From assembly GCA_019022495.1 (NCBI GenBank), contig JAFEKR010000050.1, positions 124,001 to 188,000 of the forward strand: 64,000 nt of DNA, given 5' to 3'. The stretch's first letter is position 1, and every line of letters begins with the position of its first letter. The position numbers were made by a program, and so were the translations under genes. This DNA comes from Epichloe hybrida. Lineage: Eukaryota; Ascomycota; Sordariomycetes; Hypocreales; Clavicipitaceae. The notes beneath the pieces are model-generated. The model made no database searches. It was not told the origin of the DNA and saw nothing but the letters and a program-made list of their open reading frames with translations. Shown here in pieces: positions 1 to 10,955 of the stretch.

Positions 1-147
1 GTACAAGGATGCGCCTGCGCTGACGAGCATGAACATCATCCTGTAGGCTGTCTTTCTTTCCTTCTTGCCGTCCCGCTCCGGAAACTATAAATATGCACTT
101 TCGCCTTTCATGATGTTTGCTTTGCTAATATGGGCGCCCACTCATAG

Positions 148-1339
148 ACTCGCATTGCTCGCCGTCATATCTGCCATAGCCATCCGCTCCTACTTGCTTA
201 CATTCTACAATTCCGAATTCAGTCGGTACCCCGAACCCGTCGCCAACACCCTCCGGCGCGCGATATACTACACGAACTATAAGCCGGATCCAGAAATGGC
301 GCTCAAGTATTACAAAATGGCCATGGAGCAGGTTGCTCAAATAGGGCTGGACCCTTTCTCCGACGAAGTTCTCGGCATCCGGATCCAAGTGGCATGTTGG
401 CTGGAGAAGATTAACAGTTACAAAGCATCAATCGATGTGCTCGAATCTGTGCTACAGGACTGCAAGAAGTGGATTTCGGCCATGGAACAGTCTGCTTCCG
501 AGGGCAAAATCACGGCAGCAGCATCCAAGAACGACGGCGCTGCAAGGGCCGCGGATGGGAACAAGGTTGGCAGTGGAACAGAGCCTGACGTCGAGGTCGA
601 AACGCCATGGCGGAAGAGACAGCGACTGCTGGCCAAGGCTGTCGGCACGGCGGTCAAGCTGGGTGAATTGTACGCGGACGAACACGTGCTAGAACCCGAA
701 AAGTCCCACGAGCATCTAGTCTGGGCCGTGGAGACGTCTCTAGAGGAGTTTAGAAGACGAGCAGGCGAGGGGATCAAGCCCGGCGAACAAGCGTGGCTGT
801 CGGCTACGGAGCTGGGCGGCATGATGGAATCCCTGGGCAGGCTCTACGAGCGGCGGTCGCAGTTCCAACTAGCCGTGCCCTTGTTCTTCCAGGCCCTGAA
901 AGTGTGCGAGAGCCCGTGCCATAGAGCCGTCATCATGAACAACCTCGCCGCATGTTTCGCGCAGCACCCCGTCCCTGACACCAACACGGCAGAGGCAGAG
1001 GCAGAGCTGTCGGAATCTATACGCTCACTCCCCGGCCAATCGGCGCTCCCCAAGACGAGGACAGAGTGCCTAGAGGCCGGGCTCAACTGGGCTCAAAATG
1101 CGCATGCCCACGGCCGGGATGTCAAGGGCGAGGCGAGGACGGCAGAGTGCGACGAAGCGTGTGCTGCCGCTTTGTGCAACTGGGCTGACGTGGCTGCCAT
1201 GATGGGCAAGACGGAGCTCGCACAGCAGAAGTACAAGCAGTGCATCGATATGAGCGAGAAGTTGGGCTTCCCAGACGGTGTCGAGCAGGCTAGAAGAGGG
1301 CTGGCCAGGTTGGCGGCAACGACGCAGTCCAAGAAGTGA
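148..1339 (+). CDS. TPR-repeat mitochondrial protein, Mgr3-like (5' partial)
   Basis: Likely the Mgr3-type adaptor of the mitochondrial i-AAA protease, an inner-membrane protein with a TPR region that presents substrates to Yme1. The visible part has a hydrophobic stretch (LALLAVISAIAIRSYLL), then the family-like segment RYPEPVANTLRRAIYYTN, followed by helical TPR-type repeats (ALKYYKMAMEQ, YKASIDVLESVL, LAVPLFFQALKVCE, LAQQKYKQCIDMSEKLG) up to the TGA at 1337-1339. The beginning is missing. The window opens with GTACAAG, a plausible donor, and a branch-like GCTAAT near 124 precedes an acceptor ending at 147, so the exon probably starts at 148. The frame is also open from 47, after another possible AG. 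No ATG upstream fits a complete gene. A low-complexity Ala/Gly/Ser insert lies between the helices. The TPR assignment is firm; the Mgr3 identity is inferred from the TM-plus-RYPEPVA context. Confidence 0.72.
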
Positions 1340-3325
1340 ATGTGAAACATACTCCGTATGTATAGTACCTTGCAATGAATGACACTGGTACAATGCGGGA
1401 GCTGAAGGTCATGTGAAGGCCGGCTATGTTACATGTCCATTATCTCTAAAAAGGCTCATCAACAAAGAGCAAAAACATTTCTTGTACAGAAATCCATATA
1501 CAACCATCAAAGTTGCTCGCAACCCATTCATTCATTCCGTAAACCCATGAATGTTTTTTTTTTTCCTTTTTTTTCAAACAGAATGCCAATCGCCCTCCCT
1601 CTTCATCCCAGCCCGCAACTCCAACGAACATCCTCCCCCTCTTGGACTGCCAAAAACGGCAAGCAAGCTACGCGCTCGTTCGTGGCTCATGACCCGGGAA
1701 CACTTTTTTTTTTTTTTTTTTCTTTTTTTTTTTTTCTGTCGAAGCGACAAGGGACGTTTTTGTACGGAATTTCGGGAGAATTAGAAAGAAAAAAAAAAGA
1801 AGTTGGGGAATAGAAAGGTGTCACGATCACCGTCGGAATGAATGAATGAACAGAGGGCTGACTAGATTCTACTGCGCTATGAGAACGCAACTACCTAGGG
1901 GTTAGTTCGTGAAGGTTTTAAACTCTAACCTACCACATAAAAGTGGGCAGTCCTCGCTATATACCCCTCTTTACGTACATATGGCGAGCTTATAGCTAGA
2001 GAGCGGCTCTTATCTATTAAGATCATTCGAGAACCCTCTGTGCCTCTCTGCCCTGACTGTCCACAGAACCCTGACATCCATCTATGCTCCTGACAAAAGG
2101 ACCCGAAAGAAGGGGAAAATAGAAAGTAGCGTGTTAGTGCAGCCGGTTATCTTGCTCGCTTTTTTTTTTTTTTTCTGTTTCTCAAGGCTGACCGAGGGTT
2201 AAGGAAATACATTGCAGGGAGGCAGGGAGTTTGGCGGGCGATGAGGAAAAAAAAAAAAAGATACAAGGGGGCCGTTCGTCAACACAGTTCCCTCGTCATC
2301 TGCGCGTTCGTCGGAATGGCGTTTATCCCACGAGGGCAGGCCCCCCCCCCCCCTCCCCGTTCAATGAAGGGGTGTAACCCTGCCATTTAAGGAACTTGCC
2401 GGGCCGGAAGTTTCTGGGAAGACACGCCGCCGTTTGGGTTGTCGGCTTTCAGAAGAGGGGCGATCCCTGAGGAGGGAGGGCGGCGACGAGATCTTGCTTG
2501 CCATAACTGTGAGGGCACTGTGGGTCTTGGTGGAGTAGATTAGTTGTATCGTCTAGTCCGTATGTAAATGGTCTAGAAATCTCCTATGTAATCCTACATA
2601 TGCAACGAAGCCATCCTATAACAATCCGCTATTAACCTCCTAGTGCCACATACATAATATCAAATTCATGATTGAAATTTTTTTTTTTGGCAAAGAAATT
2701 CATGAGCAAACCTAGACGCGCATTACGCATGTAGACCCCGCAGTGCACTGAGGTCAACCTCAGGTTCAGATCGCTCCGAAATTCCTCAGTTGAGATGTAC
2801 ATACGTACATAGTGTACGCTAGATCAAGACAAAGTACCACGCGCCCCTGGCGATAAAATTTCTATAACCGCCGCTTTGATGTACGGATCCGTAACATAAG
2901 CCGGGCTCATTGATGCGGCGATTCATGTGAGGACCCGTCGTCATACCGTACATAGGAGAGGAAGAAAAAGAAAAAAAACACCGGCCATCAGGGCAAGACG
3001 ATCGAGGCTGTGCAGACTGCATCGATAATGCAGCGCAGTTATAGGAATGGATGCCCGTTGCCCAGCTTCATCATGTCTGGTGTCATTGATCAAATCATGA
3101 ATAAAACATCTCCAAACATTCTCCACCACCAAGGTACCCCCTGGGTATCCCAGCATGCCACGTTATCAACATGGATCAACCGACAAGTCTGCCTGCCTGC
3201 CTGAAAATATCCTTACACAATAAAAATGTACATAGAACATTGTATGTGTGTATTTCGTGCGTTATCCAACTACGTTCCATTCCATATCTCTTATTAATCA
3301 ACGTACTACATGCCCCCCAGTCTAC
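1340..3325. other. Intergenic region, no gene supported
   Basis: About 2 kb without a convincing reading frame. It contains long T tracts (around 1554-1574, 1704-1735 and 2160-2175), an A tract near 2249-2260 and a C run starting at 2341. The short open frames here are low-complexity translations of these tracts. No tRNA arms or transposase remnants were seen. Confidence 0.6.
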
Positions 3326-3986
3326 ATGGAGGACTCCAACACTCGCACCGGCACCAGCCAAACAATGGCAATGGCAGCCCACACCATTTCCATGACCCAA
3401 GACCAAAACCAAGACCTAGACCCAGACCACCAATCCCAGACCTCAGCACCACCGCGACGATCAGAAAGTCGCTACCGAAATGCGCCGCCTGGCGTTTCGT
3501 CTGTGCGCACGGTTCCCATCCCCCCTCTGCCCCGAATCGTGACATTGTCAAGAGCTATGATGAAGCCGGTCGAACCAACTTTGGTAAGCTAACATTTCTA
3601 TGCGTACACAGCGCAGACGAGCACAGAATCGAGCTTCACAGAGGGCCTACCGGGAACGCAAGGAACACCGCATACGGCATCTGGAATCGCTGTTGCAGGA
3701 GGCGGCTCTGCGCGAGCAAACCCTTACAAGCGCGTGCCTGGCTCTACAGGCGGACTATGAAAGGCTTCGCGACGGGTACGACGATGCTTCTTCCCATCGT
3801 GTTCCTGTTCCGCCCGTGCCAGGAATATCAGACAACACGGCTTTGCTGCCCACCCAGCTCGATCCGGCCTTGATGCAGAACCAGGCTGTTGAGACGGGCG
3901 AATTGAACTTGGCGCCCGACTTATATGATCACAATAGTCCCCCTGCTGCTGCTGCGCATAGACTTTCCTGGTGTTCACGCACATGA
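3326..3986 (+). CDS. bZIP transcription factor (AP-1/Yap type), intron uncertain
   Basis: A small basic leucine-zipper protein. The segment from 3612 encodes RRRAQNRASQRAYRERKE, the DNA-contacting basic region of Pap1/Yap1-type factors (NxxxQRxxR), followed by heptad leucines (HLESLLQEA, LTSACLALQADYERL). Exon 2 is 3612-3986 (125 codons with stop), beginning after the acceptor CACAG at 3607-3611, with a branch GCTAAC at 3588-3593. Exon 1 starts at ATG 3326 and is rich in Gln, Asp and Pro. Its end is unclear: the GTAAGC at 3584 would leave only a 28-nt intron. Phase-compatible weaker donors exist at 3539 (GTGACA) and 3503 (GTGCGC), giving about 183-195 aa. Alternatively the protein starts at ATG 3600, directly before the basic region. 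Nuclear DNA binding is inferred; no target is known. Confidence 0.6.
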
Positions 3987-4249
3987 CTGGGTCGAACGTT
4001 TTCAAGGCGCGGATATAGAGGCATGGAGCGAGCGAATTGTTGTTATTTCCTTTATTTTTGGACGTGGCGTCCATTCCTTCGGGTCGTACGTAGTCTGCTC
4101 ATAAAAAAAAAAATTAACGACATGTACTATCCCCCTCGTTGCGAAAGACGCTTGTGAGCAAATTGCAATTAAAGCATGTATCCTTTCATCTGATCGGAAC
4201 GAATGCGCCAAATCTTGTCGTCAAGACAATTGGAATCCCTTTCGAGTCG

Positions 4250-5871
4250 TTATGCAGTCTTCTGCCTCTTTGTGTCCAGCCCGTCCCCTACCAAACTCGC
4301 GTTACTGCCGCCAGTCACCTGAGCGCTAGCGTTTGCTGGCAGATCAAGCAACGGAGACCTTGCCGAGCCTGTGGTGCTACCGTCTGCTGCCAACGGCCGC
4401 TTCATTGTTGGCGGTTTGTAGCTTCCCCTGTTCGCAAGTGGGCTTCCTGGGCCACCTGGTGCACCAATTCTTCGCGTGTGATCCATCGAGGGATTCGCCA
4501 GGCTGCCCCTAGTGGCTGGCCCTCCCGGTCGAATGGATGTAAAACCAGCTGCATTCGATGATGGTGCCGGTGAAGACTGGCTGCTTGTTGGGGCAACATG
4601 CTGTCCGTTCCTGGCAAGTGGCTTCGATGATGAATGATCTATGCCCGGAGTCTTTCTGATGGATGGGCTCTCAGCCTTTGGGTTGAAGACCTGTGAGTTC
4701 ACAAGAATTGGTTCCTGTGCTTCAGAGACCCTTGCAACAGACCTCGCTGAGAAGAACGCAACCGGTGTTTCTGCGCCCGCATTTGGGATCGGCGGTGCTG
4801 CCATGGTGTTCGTATTGGGCGACTCTCGGTTCATGTTCCCCGATGGCATGTGCCCAGCACTCGGTGTTTGTGGTGGACGTGGACCAGGCCCTCCAGACAC
4901 AGCTCTCGGCTGCTGCTGACGACGTACAGAATCTGCTTGCGCTTGCGCCGGTCCGTTGGACAACGGCCTCGAGTATTGCGCCTGCACTGGGGCAGGATTG
5001 GGGAGCACAATTTCATCGGGGTGGCCTTCTCCTGGTACGCAGAAGTCGGCCTCGTCGAGTTCTACTGATATTCAGCTTCGATGTCTTCGAACCCATCAGA
5101 GGAAAGCATACCACCGAGGTAGTCTTCGAAAGACTCCGTAGGCTCCAACTTGAGCGCAGCTGGTGGCCCGTTTGTACTCTTACCAGCTGCCCCAATTGTT
5201 GCCGCCCCACCAGTTACAACGATATCTCTTTTGACAAAGTCCGAATGCCTGTGAAGGTTGTCTTGGTCGAATTTCTTGACCGGCTGCGCCTTGACTTTTA
5301 TGACTTGTTTCACGTAGTCTGTATCATAAATACAGTTACCGAGAATGTTACCGAAGCTTCGTAAGGCACGCTTCATTCCGTCTGTCGTGCCCTCCTTCTT
5401 TGCCTTCTCGAATGCCATGGCCTTTCCCTTGGCATTTTCTATTGAGCCGTATCCGATGTCTTCGTGATAGGTCCCGTCTCGAAGTGTGATTCGAACTATG
5501 ACAGACAATCCTATGCTGACACGCTGAGTTTGTGGGTTTTCATCGGCAAAGTCGACTTGGATATTTTGTATAGATGAAGACCATCCGTTGAATCCAAACA
5601 CCTCGTTGGCTAAGCCAATCACCTTTTCGGCTGTCAGATAGTGCACTCGCGAACCGCCAGGCCCAGATCGTGAGGAGATGTACTCTGGGCCGAGCTGCTT
5701 GTCAAGTTTCGACGCGATCGTGGCAATCTCTTTGGCCGTCCATTCCGACACTCGGGGTTTATTCTCCTCAAACGGATTCGCCCATGCGGTATGTTGATCG
5801 CCCGGACTGTGCAAAGTATTAGTGTGCAGGAATCACAAGTGAGAGGCGATGAGATGGACGCACGCAGGCAT
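4250..5871 (-). CDS. RAD52: Rad52 homologous-recombination mediator
   Basis: Rad52/Rad22 anneals single strands and loads Rad51 on RPA-coated DNA in double-strand-break repair. Three exons fit: 5864-5871, 5112-5806 and 4250-5061 (504 aa). The first exon is only 8 nt; with donor GTGCGT and acceptor TTTGCACAG it gives the family start MPAPGDQH. The second intron is 50 nt (5062-5111, GTATGC...CAGTAG) and its removal restores YLGELDEADF, a conserved junction. The N-terminal Rad52 domain spans roughly residues 20-195 (DKQLGPEYIS, YLTAEKVIGLANEVFGFNGW, DIGYGSIENAKGKAMAFEKA, KRALRSFGNILGNCIYD). The C-terminal half is Pro/Ser/Asn-rich and disordered, ending in a basic DTKRQKTA tail, as usual for the part that binds Rad51 and RPA. 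Taking the first apparent start inside exon 2 would lose the true N-terminus. Confidence 0.95.
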
Positions 5872-6757
5872 AGTCACCCAATACGTCCAAGTGCTGGATG
5901 TTCATCAATGAGTGAAGCACGAAGATGTAGCCGACGAGGCGAGCCAAAGAAACGTCAAGAAACGGGGTCGCGAAGAGCAAAGCAAGTTGGCGTTTCAATT
6001 AGTAGGGCATGATATGGATCAACTTCTTCGTAAAGAATGTCTGAGACGTACCTGCCGTACCTGCCGTACCTGCCGTACAAGTCGCGTTCGACTTGGCTGA
6101 GCGGCAGGCGCGTCTTGCGCCTCAAACGGGTGAGCACGTGATACGTTCGTACGGAGTTACTAATACATAAGCTCCCTAATTAGGGGGAGCAAGGACCTGT
6201 CGCAGCCAGCCCCACAAAGACTGGGCAAGAGACGTCTTGTGGTTGTCGGCAAAACTCTCTCACTGATGCAAAGTTTACGAGCACCGAACTTACAAACCAC
6301 AAGAAAGGTGGATTGGCGTTTCTAGACCAACGGGTATCATAAATCATGCTCTGCGTCAAGATGTCTATTATCTTGCGCAGGCATTACTACCTACATGGTG
6401 ACCAAACTATGGACATTTGAAGCGCCGCCCTGAGTACATGAGATTGACAAAAGAAGAGGTACTAATTGAATAGCACGAATGCAAATGCACATGGAAACAA
6501 ATCCCATTGTTTTTTCCATCCGAAACGGGTTGTTGTGATACCAGGAAAGCAGTTACAGAAAATGAATTCCATTCCATCCATTTGCGGATGCGGATGAATA
6601 ATTAAACTCCCGAGTCTACGCCGCCCTTAAGTAATGCAAGAGGTCTCTGTCATCATGTTTCGTAAAATAGTAGTCCGCAATTCTGTTGCCATGGACAAGA
6701 TGCCCTTTCATCCCAATCCGATGTGTTGAGGGTTTTTTTTTTTTTTTTTTTTTTTTT
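5872..6757. other. Intergenic region with a short tandem repeat
   Basis: This is the 5' flank of RAD52 and the 3' flank of the Sts1 gene. Three perfect copies of the 9-mer CTGCCGTAC lie at 6052-6078. A T tract of about 24 nt at 6735-6758 abuts the stop codon of the Sts1 gene. No reading frame looks real. Confidence 0.55.
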
Positions 6758-7791
6758 TCACCAGGGTCCGACACGCACGGGGGCGCTATAAGCACCCGAA
6801 ATGAGCTGGTTCAGAATGGAGGTCTGCTCCGGCGGATTTCCCGACGCGTTGGGGCCAGAGCCCATCCAGCCAACACTGGTAGCCATGGCCGACATGGCCG
6901 AACTGAGACGTCCACCTGATCGCTCGTTATGGCGAGCAAGAGTCTGGTCCCACCCTCCAGAGTGCAAGTTGATGCCACCTCCTCGTTTGCCAGCTTCAGA
7001 GATGACCAAGGCCCAGGCTCTGGCAATCTCGTCGTAGGCATTTTCCTTGTGATGGCGATATGCTTGAGGGTCCCAGTTGGGCAAGTCGTGGATAAGGTTC
7101 GTGGCACCGTCAAGAAATTGCAGTGATTTGGTAGCTTGCATCTCATTTGGCGGGAGATATTGCGGTGTAAAGTCGGAAAGGGCATCGAGGAGGGCCACGA
7201 GGGGCTCTCTAACTCGGTAGTAGGTGTATTCGGCGCTGGATTCGCCATAGGGGGCGGCCTCGTTCAGTTTCCTTTGATAGTCTCGCAAAACATCCAAGAC
7301 GGATATCACAGATGGCCGAGGCGCTCCAGCCACAACCTCGTGGCCAATATCCGGGTGACGTTCACATATTCGTTCCAGGACGGTCCGTAGTTCGCTTGCG
7401 TCGAGAGTCTCCAGAAGCCGAGGCAGAGTCAGTGGTCGGCCCACAACTTCGTTGGATCGGACCTTTTTCGAAGGGCGGGCGAGTGCTCTGGCGGAGACGG
7501 CAGGAGAGCTCGCTGGTGACATGGCCTCATCTCCATCCTCATCGGCCTTTCGTTTTCTATTCCCCATGTTGGACAGTGGCGAGACTGTGTGGGCACTGGT
7601 TAGCATACGATGTGGGACGCAAAGAAAATGGGGGCTGGCTGATGGCGGTCGCCAAGAAGATAAAAAGTGAAGCATTGCTAGCCATCAAATACCAGAGAAC
7701 GGTGAAGCGTACCTGAGCGCTGAGGGGAACGGCGGGGGGTTTCGTGGTGATGAGGGAAGACTGGTGGTTGTGGCGACAACAAAACGTTCAT
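6758..7791 (-). CDS. STS1: Sts1/Cut8 nuclear proteasome tethering factor
   Basis: Cut8/Sts1 anchors 26S proteasomes at the nuclear envelope and supports mitotic protein turnover and DNA repair. Two exons, 7713-7791 and 6758-7584, give 301 aa. Exon 1 begins MNVLLSPQPPVFPHHH, strongly like the N-terminus of Fusarium and other Sordariomycete Sts1 proteins. Donor GTACGC, branch GCTAAC and acceptor CACACAG remove a 128-nt intron in frame (QRS-VSPLSNMGNRKRKADE). The intron is partly open in the coding frame, so an annotation starting inside it (near 7675) would be wrong. Conserved blocks: basic NLS-like KRKADED, GRPLTLPRLLETLDASEL, ERHPDIGHEV, LVALLDALSDFTPQYLPPNE and the C-terminal GGWDQTLARHNERSGG. 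On the coding strand the TGA stop is followed directly by about 24 adenines. Confidence 0.93.
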
Positions 7792-9585
7792 TGTGAGGTT
7801 GGCCGGTCGGCCGAGTCAGGCACAACGGGTCGAAGGCGCCCGATTGGGACACAGCCAGTCCGCAAAACGCAAACCAAAAGCGAGACAAAGGTTCGATTGG
7901 CCACGATGCCAGGTCTTGGACTTGATGGGAGAGGTCCCTAGTTGATAGATGAAGCCGTTGCGGTAGGCGTGAGAGAGGTAGTAAGTTGAAGGTGAGAGGA
8001 GGAGAGGGGCGGGAAAGGACAAGAGGATCTCGTAACGTTCCGGGCGCGGCACGGGGCACCTGCACTGCACGGAATCAAATGATGGGCAGAGAGAAGGCGG
8101 TCAGAGGCGGGAGTGAAGCAAGGGTGGCCCCTGCGCTGCTGGTACTCAAGGAAGAGAGACGGCGTTTTGGGGAAAAAGAAGACGGTGGGTGGAGAAATTG
8201 TGTTGCGTGTTGTTGCGTGTTGTTACGGGTAGATGGTGAAATGGAGAAGAGGCAAGGGGAAAAAAAAGGCCAAGCCAAGCAAGGCAAAGGAAGAAGCGGA
8301 TGAGATGGGGAGGCCAGTGGAAAAGACATCTGGGGTGCTGGTTGGGCGGCTGGGGGCGGCTGGGGGCAGCTGGGCGGAACAAGACCAGACGCAATTGTAC
8401 TCGGTACTAGTCCGTGTATGTGCGTAGGGTTACTCCGTGGGAGCAGCCAGGCTGGGGAAGAAGTACACGAGACATTGGCGCTCCGGAAACGAAATATGTA
8501 CACTTGGATGAAGTCTATACCTCTACTATGACGACAACACATGTTCAAATCGAAAGGAAAATGTACGGTATCTTGTTTACATCCGGCTTTGAATATCATG
8601 GTTTTTTTGCCGCATTCAATTTGATAATATGATGGTACATACATACATACATGCGTGTAATTCTTCCCAGCCAGCGTGCTCCAAAACACACAGATGGGCC
8701 AGGGAGCTTAACGCCACCGGCTTGCACAACACACCCACGAGGCGAGGTGTGGCGCCGACGCTATGTACGGATTAGACTGGTGTGCAAGTTGGTGGTCGAG
8801 GATGGTGAATTGGATGCGCGGATGCCAATTGATGAAGCAGTTGACCCTTGCCGTCTGGGGTTCCGAGTAGCTGACCCCCTTGCAAGCTGGCGGGTCTAAT
8901 ACGTATGTATGTATGTACATACGGACTACAACTTGGCCATGAAGCTCGTGCCACAGTCAGCGTCAACATGGCCCATGGGTCGCCACAGCAGTTCGACCAG
9001 TTCGACCCCAACAATATTCAGCTCGCATTGCCCACCCCAGCACGCCTTCACGCCTTCGAGAACAAACAAATGGGTTTCAAACCTGGCCGCCGCATCATCC
9101 CATCCGTAATAATAGCCCATCCGTAGCAACGCTGCAACGCAACGTCTACGGATCCGTACATGATACGCATCATGACATGCAAAATCATCTGGATTCGGCA
9201 GTTCGGCTCGGCTGGTGATGTGCGGCGTAATGAGACAAGCTAACAAAACCCCACGCACCTGCAATTTGCCGCCTTCTCCATCTTCCAGACTAAAAGCCTT
9301 GCCCTTGCTTTTGAGCTGTTGCGATTAAGTTGATCCGTACACGAGCATCTTGAAATATGATAGCCACGAATGATGACCGCTGACCGTGGTTGATTTGATA
9401 ATTCGTACATATTACATGTACTCCGCATGTACACACGGACTAGATCCTTTTCCCTCCCCCCCAATGCCCATGCCCCCACTTTTACATTTGTCGGATTTCC
9501 CCTCCCAGGGATCCACATCCACCATCACAACCGCTTATCGTTATCGGGGTGCATGAGCAAAGAAAAATTTCTGGCCGGCGGTTGT

Positions 9586-9618
<33 letters not shown>

Positions 9619-9686
9619 CCTTGCGTTGGCGTCCGGACGCATCCTTTTGCCATGTACCAGGGCTCCCGATACCACAAAAATCTGAA
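7792..9686. promoter_or_regulatory. Divergent intergenic region between STS1 and NOP13
   Basis: About 1.9 kb between the starts of two divergent genes, so it should hold both promoters. It includes a G/A-rich tract (8000-8350), CATA/TACA repeats (8636-8650 and 8906-8920), TACGGATCCGTA-like palindromes near 9148 and a T tract of about 28 nt (9591-9618) roughly 70 nt upstream of the NOP13 start. No coding exon is supported. The regulatory role is inferred from gene orientation only. Confidence 0.5.
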
Positions 9687-10955
9687 ATGGCCACATCGGA
9701 AGAGAACCCCGTCCAGACGGATGGCGAAAACGGGGCATCAGTCAAGCGCAAGAAGGCCATGGACGAAATCGCAGTTGATCTCGCGCTGCCCGAACCGCCA
9801 TCCAAGAGAGCCCGCCGTGCCATGAAAAAGGGCAAGACCCTCCCCTCCCCCAAAACCGACGGCGGCGGCGACGACAAGGACGGCGATGAAGAGGAGGACG
9901 GCGACAAGAAGGACAGGAAAGAAAAGGCACGGTCCGAACACGGCATCTGGGTCGGCAACCTGCCCTTCACCGTGACAGCCGCCGAGCTGAAACAGTGGCT
10001 GGTCGACAACTCGGGAGGCGTCATCACGGACGAAGCCATGACGAGAATAAAGATGCCGACTCCCCCCAAAGATGCCGGGCGGGAGAGGACCCAAAAGAAG
10101 CCAGCAGCCAACAAGGGCTTCGCCTACGTTGACTTCGCCGACATTGGACCCAAGGTTGCGGCCATTGCTCTGTCAGAAACAGAACTCGGTCACCGCAAAC
10201 TGCTCATCAAGGACTCCAAGTCCTTCCAAGGACGTCCCGCCAAGGAAAAAGAGCCAGAGGCCGTCGAGGCAGGCCCTGACGGGAAACCCCTGCAGTCGAA
10301 AGGGGAGACGGATCCCAATGCCAGCAGGAAGATCTTTGTGGGCAACATGAGCTTCCAGACGACCGAGGAAGATGTGCGCAGGAATTTCGAAAAGTGCGGT
10401 GAAATAGAATGGGTCAAGGTGGCCACGTTCGAGGATACGGGCAAATGCAAGGGCTACGGGTGGGTCAAGTTCAGAGAGCCCGGGGCGGCGGCGTGGGCGG
10501 TCAGGGGTTTCGTCAAGGGCAAGGAGGCGGTTGAGACGGAAGATGACTTCAAAAACAAAGAAGAGGATGATGGGGCCGACGACGAGAAGAAGGACCAGCA
10601 GAAGCAGTTCAAGACGAGAAAGTGGTGGGTAAACCGCATGCTGGGCCGGGAACTGAAGTTGGGACTTGCCGAGGACGATCAGGCTCGGTACAAGAAGCGG
10701 TTCGGCAAGGATGCTCCCAAGAGACAACAAGGGGACGGCAATGGCGACGGGACCAACAGCAAGGGCGACAAGTTCTCCCGAGGACGGAACCCAAGATCGC
10801 GCCATGAAGCCACTGATGACGGCCAGCCCGGCGAGAAGGCCAACGTGCCTGCCGAGACACCGTCTAAGCCTTTGAAGGAGGCTTCTGATATTCAGGTGGC
10901 ACGGTTGACGGGAGCGGTGGTGAAGCACACGGGTACCAAGGTGACGTTCGATTAG
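9687..10955 (+). CDS. NOP13: Nucleolar RNA-binding protein Nop13-like, two RRMs
   Basis: A 422-aa single-exon protein with the architecture of yeast Nop13, a nucleolar protein associated with pre-ribosomes. After an acidic/basic N-terminus (SKRARRAMKKGK, then a D/E/K-rich run) come two RRMs. RRM1 has RNP2 IWVGNL at about 87-92 and RNP1 NKGFAYVDF at about 142-150. RRM2 has RNP2 IFVGNM at about 216-221 and RNP1 CKGYGWVKF at about 254-262. An acidic insert follows, then RKWWVNRMLGRELKLG, typical of the family, and a basic Gly/Arg tail. The ATG at 9687 is chosen because upstream in-frame sequence is translation of the T tract. It is divergent from STS1. Confidence 0.88.
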   Translation: MATSEENPVQTDGENGASVKRKKAMDEIAVDLALPEPPSKRARRAMKKGKTLPSPKTDGGGDDKDGDEEEDGDKKDRKEKARSEHGIWVGNLPFTVTAAELKQWLVDNSGGVITDEAMTRIKMPTPPKDAGRERTQKKPAANKGFAYVDFADIGPKVAAIALSETELGHRKLLIKDSKSFQGRPAKEKEPEAVEAGPDGKPLQSKGETDPNASRKIFVGNMSFQTTEEDVRRNFEKCGEIEWVKVATFEDTGKCKGYGWVKFREPGAAAWAVRGFVKGKEAVETEDDFKNKEEDDGADDEKKDQQKQFKTRKWWVNRMLGRELKLGLAEDDQARYKKRFGKDAPKRQQGDGNGDGTNSKGDKFSRGRNPRSRHEATDDGQPGEKANVPAETPSKPLKEASDIQVARLTGAVVKHTGTKVTFD

